A stretch of 9,673 nt of DNA, from positions 1-9,673 of the forward strand of contig WJIO01000088.1 in NCBI GenBank assembly GCA_014730235.1, given 5' to 3'. The notes under the pieces were generated by a model. That model ran no database searches, was not told the origin of the DNA, and worked only from the letters and a program-made list of their open reading frames with translations. The stretch comes from Candidatus Poribacteria bacterium (GTDB lineage Bacteria > Poribacteria > DTPJ01 > WJIO01). The translations under genes and the position numbers were made by a program. This document shows, piece by piece, positions 6,439 through 9,673 of the stretch (its first letter is position 1; each line of letters begins with the position of its first letter).

Positions 6439-7740
6439 ATGAAAAAAAACAAACTTTCCATTATATTTGTAACAATTACCATAATATGTATATTCTCAGT
6501 AGCCGCTATAGCAGACCAGTGTGGATGCAGGGCTATACTCCCTGAAGAAAGTAAAGATACAATAGAAGCAGGGGAAGATGCTGGCGAAGATGAAGAAGAG
6601 CCGCCGGAAGAGGAACCACCTGAAGAAGCGCCACCTGAAGGAGAACCTCCAGAAGAAGAACCACCTGAAGAGGAGGAGCCGGATGAAGGAGAACCAGCTG
6701 AGGCACCCAACCTTACACTTGAGATATATGAAGGGCCTATCTACTCATCAGATGGTATCTGCTATTATAGAATAGAAGCCAATGTGACAGGTAATCCCAC
6801 TCCCGATGTAGAGTTTTCAAAAGATGACTCAAACGGTGCCTGGGGAGAATATATAGCACAGATCAATCTTGAAGACCCCTCTGATACATACAACCTTACC
6901 GCTACTGCCACAAATGCTGAGGGTAGTGACAGTGCCTCCATTAATTTGGATTGGCAGTGTGCTATACCAAATAACCCGCCAGTTCTGGGAGAGATTTCAG
7001 TGGATATTACCACCCCTGTTATTTTCGATTTGCATACCTATTCCATAAATATAGCGGCTGATGATCCTGATGGAGATAGTCTGGAATATTCCTGGACATG
7101 CACTGCCGGAAGTCTGGACGATGGGAATGCCATAAAGCCTGAATGGTCAACTCCGGGAACTGGGGGAGACTATCAGATATCCGTAATAGTAGATGATGGT
7201 AATGGTGGAATTGCAGAAAGCTCTAAAACAGTATCTGTCTATAATGGAGCAGCACATAGGCCTTTGTATAATGAAGGGGGTTTTATTACAAGAAATGAAG
7301 CTGCCCACCCGGGAAGTTATCCCTGTGTTGGAGATTCTGACACCAACCAGCCTGAAAGAGGTTATATAAGCTTTGATATAGAAGGTTTTAGCGGGTCTGA
7401 AAAAATAGGGTATGCTGAAATATGGTTAATAGATGAGGTTAATTACGGAACTGATCCGGAAAGCCTAATAGATGCAGTATGGGTATCATCAGTATACTGG
7501 GGTGGACAGCAAATAGAGCTGAATGATTATGATTTATCCGGTGCTCTTCTTGGTGAGTTCCCTGGTGTTTCAAATGAGATTATAGTGGAAAATATTACAG
7601 ATAAATTAAAGCAGGCAATAGACGATGGGAGAGACAGGTTTCAAATACAGATCAGGCATAAAGGTTATTATACTGATAATGATAATTGTTCTGATGGCTG
7701 GCGTTACGAGGATGCTGCATTAGTATTCTATTCGAAATAG
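6439..7740 (+). CDS. Exported Ig/PKD/DNRLRE-domain protein (433 aa), paralogue of the 447-aa protein
   Basis: The domain order equals that of the 447-aa protein: signal peptide 1-25 (AIA|D), Cys-Gly-Cys (C28, C30), PEESKDT block, Glu/Pro-rich linker 40-90, Ig-like module 92-174 (C108 and C174; KDDSNGAWG), PKD-like module 178-268 (DPDGDSLEYSWT; VDDGNGG), DNRLRE-like domain 270-433 (RGYISFDIEGFSG; QAIDDGRDRFQIQIRHKGY; TDNDNCSDGW). The role is probably extracellular binding or structure; no catalytic residues are visible. It is transcribed away from the three minus-strand relatives, from its own copy of the shared promoter. Many codon differences from the 447-aa gene are synonymous, so both copies seem to have been kept under selection after an old duplication. 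Confidence 0.92.
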   Translation: MKKNKLSIIFVTITIICIFSVAAIADQCGCRAILPEESKDTIEAGEDAGEDEEEPPEEEPPEEAPPEGEPPEEEPPEEEEPDEGEPAEAPNLTLEIYEGPIYSSDGICYYRIEANVTGNPTPDVEFSKDDSNGAWGEYIAQINLEDPSDTYNLTATATNAEGSDSASINLDWQCAIPNNPPVLGEISVDITTPVIFDLHTYSINIAADDPDGDSLEYSWTCTAGSLDDGNAIKPEWSTPGTGGDYQISVIVDDGNGGIAESSKTVSVYNGAAHRPLYNEGGFITRNEAAHPGSYPCVGDSDTNQPERGYISFDIEGFSGSEKIGYAEIWLIDEVNYGTDPESLIDAVWVSSVYWGGQQIELNDYDLSGALLGEFPGVSNEIIVENITDKLKQAIDDGRDRFQIQIRHKGYYTDNDNCSDGWRYEDAALVFYSK

Positions 7741-7790
7741 GAAGAGATGATCCCTATTACTGTGGCGGCAAGTAAAAAATGCTGTTGTAA

Positions 7791-8021
7791 ACAATCATTC
7801 AAAGAAAACCAATAGATATTAATTATATAACAAAAGAATTCAATCTAAGTAAAACAGAGTACGCATTGGTAATTGATAACTTAATTAGATTAAATGTATG
7901 TACCTCCCCTTTTTCAGGTGGAACTACTTGGAATTCAGTAACTCTTTATAGAAACAATAAAGAAGTAATATTAACACCTTTCAGCATAGCTTTCATTGAA
8001 GTCTGTAATGCAAAAAAATAA
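7791..8021 (+). pseudogene. C-terminal remnant resembling Abi-alpha / DUF4393 protein
   Basis: An uninterrupted frame of 76 codons between TAA 7788-7790 and TAA 8019-8021 has no ATG. It reads ITKEFNLSKTEYALVIDNLI (helix-turn-helix-like), then RLNVCTSPFSGG, and ends VILTPFSIAFIEVCNAKK. The ending LTPF-x3-F-x2-C after a winged-helix-like segment is what I know from C-termini of Abi-alpha (DUF4393) proteins, which are linked to phage resistance. The N-terminal two thirds are missing; the 433-aa gene ends only 50 bp upstream. The coding quality is good, but the family assignment is from memory of the motif. Confidence 0.5.
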
Positions 8022-8371
8022 TTTTGGTGAAGAAACTAATTATTTATTGTTAAAATGAGAAATAATAAATTTATATATTTTCTCAGTCAGCATTAAGGAT
8101 ATAAATAAAGTCACAAATCCCGTCAGGATTAAAATTTAACGTCTTGCTTCGTCTATAGACAGGCCTTAGGTATGAAGATATTCGCAAGGATTTGCAGGGC
8201 TTTAAATAACACCATTCCGATATAATGAAATAATATGATTTTTTCGATATTATAGTGTATTTTTACCCTACCGTGCTACGCACTATTTATCTGATAGTTT
8301 AGCCATCATCATTGATAAGAATAATTTGATATAATAATTAAAATATCATTATTAAAATTAATAAACTAAAA
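8022..8371. other. Spacer without an intact gene
   Basis: No credible start-to-stop gene is seen on either strand. On the plus strand 8165-8209 reads LRYEDIRKDLQGFK and a stop, which looks like a short coding tail, but an in-frame TAG at 8159-8161 precedes it. Just before the nuclease gene, TGATAT (8327-8332) and ATATCA (8343-8348) form an inverted repeat with a 10-nt gap that could be an operator, although chance is likely in such AT-rich DNA. Confidence 0.4.
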
Positions 8372-8821
8372 ATGAATTCAGAATGGACTTATGAAAGTGA
8401 GTGGTTTGAAAAGACCAATGTTTCTTTAAAAATTAAGGATTATTTGGTAAATGGCGGATATACAATAACAAAATTCAATGTAGCAAAAACCGAAAAGGGT
8501 CATGATATCGAAGCAAAAAAAGATGGTAAAAAATTAATAATCGAAGTAAAAGGATTTCCTTCAGATAAATATGTCAGAGGTAGAAATAAAGGCAAAAAGA
8601 AACCAACTAATCCAAGATTACAGGCCAAGCATTGGATTGCAGAAGCCTTATTTTCTTTAATTCAAGCTAAAAATAAAAAACCAGATGCAATAATAGCTTT
8701 TGCTTTTCCAAAGTTTGATAGGTATACAAATCTGGTGAATAGTATTAGGGATATAATGAAAATTTTAGATTTAAGATGTTTTTTTGTTTCCAAAAATGGA
8801 AACGTAGAAGAAATAATTTAG
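8372..8821 (+). CDS. PD-(D/E)xK nuclease-like protein (149 aa)
   Basis: A predicted small restriction-endonuclease-like protein. An N-terminal helix carries acidic residues (ESEWFEKTN), and the core reads GHDIEAKKDGKKLIIEVKGFP, giving D45, E58 and K60 in the D-x12-E-x-K pattern of the PD-(D/E)xK fold. After it come a basic loop (65-82, RGRNKGKKKPTNP) and a helix with Q84 and H87 (QAKHWIAEALFSL), then a strand IIAFAFP. The whole protein is about the size of a single nuclease domain, so target recognition may come from a partner or from the basic loop. DNA cleavage or a structural role are both possible. No Shine-Dalgarno site precedes the ATG. The DNA is more AT-rich than the exported-protein genes, and neighbours are decayed genes, which suggests transfer. 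No methylase is seen nearby. Confidence 0.8.
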   Translation: MNSEWTYESEWFEKTNVSLKIKDYLVNGGYTITKFNVAKTEKGHDIEAKKDGKKLIIEVKGFPSDKYVRGRNKGKKKPTNPRLQAKHWIAEALFSLIQAKNKKPDAIIAFAFPKFDRYTNLVNSIRDIMKILDLRCFFVSKNGNVEEII

Positions 8822-8972
8822 ATAACTATATACAAATTATGCCCATTTGTTTTGATACTGGTTGATTTAAGGGGATATAGGGTAAAATGTATAGCCTTAC
8901 TTTTCTCATCGTCAAGAACGGTTTTTAATTAATTCTCATACGAAAAATTACTCTAAGACATCTAGTTAATAG

Positions 8973-9673
8973 TATAGGGTCGCTGTGGCAATAGATAATA
9001 ATTTCAATATAAATGGTTAATACAATAATTTTCACAGTAGAGAAAGGGCATTATCCGAGCTATATAATATTGAGTTACCGGAGGAAGTCGGTGATGGTGG
9101 AGATTTAACTGATTATTTTACTAAGCTTAATGGGGATGCGGATGATTTATTTGAAAAATACTGCAGTCCTTATCCCCAGAAGATAGACACCTCGCAGTTT
9201 AAGCCTATGACCCTGGAGAACCTTTCTGACATAATCGGCTTAACCATCAAAGAAGATAAAAATAATAAAGTTGTGACTTTTTTAGCTTTTTTACTGACAT
9301 ACACAGAAAATGACCAGTTCAATATTAGTTTCAATGCCCCTTCTTCTACCGATAAATCATATATCCCTCTGGAGTTATCAACCCTTTTTCCAAAAAAAGA
9401 TGTAATGAAAATAGCTTATTGCAGTCCAAAGGCTTTCTTTCATGATAAAGGAGAATATGATACTGATTTTGAAGGCTATATCGTTGACCTTTCCCGGAAA
9501 ATAATAATCTTTATGGACCAGCAGAATACTCAGTTACTTTAAAAGTTAAGGCCTCTGCTTTCCCACGACGGAAAGGAGATTAATTCAAAGATTACAGACA
9601 AGCACGACAGATATGGGCTGAGGACCAAAAATGTAAAATTAATTGGTTATCCGTCAGTTATATTCCGCAGTGC
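8973..9673 (+). pseudogene. Truncated mobile-element primase/helicase-like gene with in-frame stops (runs off window)
   Basis: In one frame the sequence reads VAVAIDNNFN (Toprim-like strand), TAA at 9018-9020, then ALSELYNIELPEEV, GGDLTDYF, PYPQKIDTSQFKP, and from the ATG at 9207 a segment with FNISFNAPSSTDKSYIPLEL (P-loop-like), IAYCSPKAFFHD and GYIVDLSRKIIIFMDQQNTQ (Walker B-like strand). TAA at 9540-9542 interrupts QLL-stop-KLRPLLSHD, where GAA (Glu) would be expected; the frame then continues as ITDKHDRYGLRTKNV and GYPSVIF to the window end. This matches the primase-helicase type of gene found on integrative elements and phages. The 5' part, including any start, is missing. The 111-aa open frame at 9207-9542 is only a fragment of it. 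The family name is from motif memory. Confidence 0.7.

Noticed and set aside
6560-6710. Tandem repeat or CRISPR-like array at the GAAGAACCACCTGAAG units
   Set aside because: The units are coding low-complexity Glu/Pro repeats of irregular length in frame with the 433-aa protein; there are no spacers.
8265-8295. Terminator at GTGC-TAC-GCAC near 8273-8283
   Set aside because: The stem is only 4 bp with no T-run after it, and no gene ends upstream that would need it.
9207-9542. Independent 111-aa gene
   Set aside because: The same frame carries matching protein sequence before the ATG and after the stop, so it is a fragment of the broken primase/helicase-like gene, not a separate gene.

Overview
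The window is AT-rich DNA, with intergenic stretches that are almost pure A/T in places and somewhat richer coding regions. It looks like an accessory or island region of an anaerobic, probably subsurface bacterium. Glu/Pro-rich secreted proteins, a recurring Ig-like module containing the motif DDSNGAWG, and DNRLRE-type C-terminal domains are features I associate with uncultured lineages such as subsurface Actinomycetota or Atribacterota. That placement rests on protein style only and is weak; no rRNA, tRNA or taxonomic marker gene is present.

Layout. Positions 1-800 hold the tail of an unknown gene, a small two-helix membrane protein (373-576, Imm17-like in layout), and two copies of a 27-bp exact repeat that seem to be C-terminal remnants of one gene family. 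Positions 798-7740 hold the main block of four exported proteins: a 447-aa protein (minus), a 752-aa seven-bladed propeller/Ig/transglutaminase fusion (minus), a 276-aa protein (minus) and a 433-aa protein (plus). The 447-aa and 433-aa genes are inverted paralogues flanking the other two. Three of the four share an Ig-like module. The 447-, 276- and 433-aa proteins share a C-terminal DNRLRE-like domain, and the same three genes share one promoter design (TTAACA, 17 nt, TATGAT), so they are probably expressed together. Between the 276-aa and 433-aa genes lies a decayed full-length gene for a nucleotide-binding TIR-like / deoxyribosyltransferase-like protein (5846-6251, minus).

Positions 7741-9673 are a gene graveyard: a C-terminal remnant resembling Abi-alpha/DUF4393, an intact 149-aa PD-(D/E)xK nuclease-like gene (8372-8821), and a truncated primase/helicase-like gene of mobile-element type with an in-frame TAA at 9540-9542 that runs off the window end.

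Best candidate for a coherent, little-described system: a co-regulated set of exported proteins built from interchangeable modules (signal peptide, Cys pair, acidic linker, Ig-like, PKD-like, DNRLRE), plus one member carrying a predicted transglutaminase-type active site (Cys609, His654, Asp669 of the 752-aa protein). A surface assembly, adhesion or processing role is inference. The surrounding decayed defence-like and mobile-element genes mark the region as a high-turnover island.
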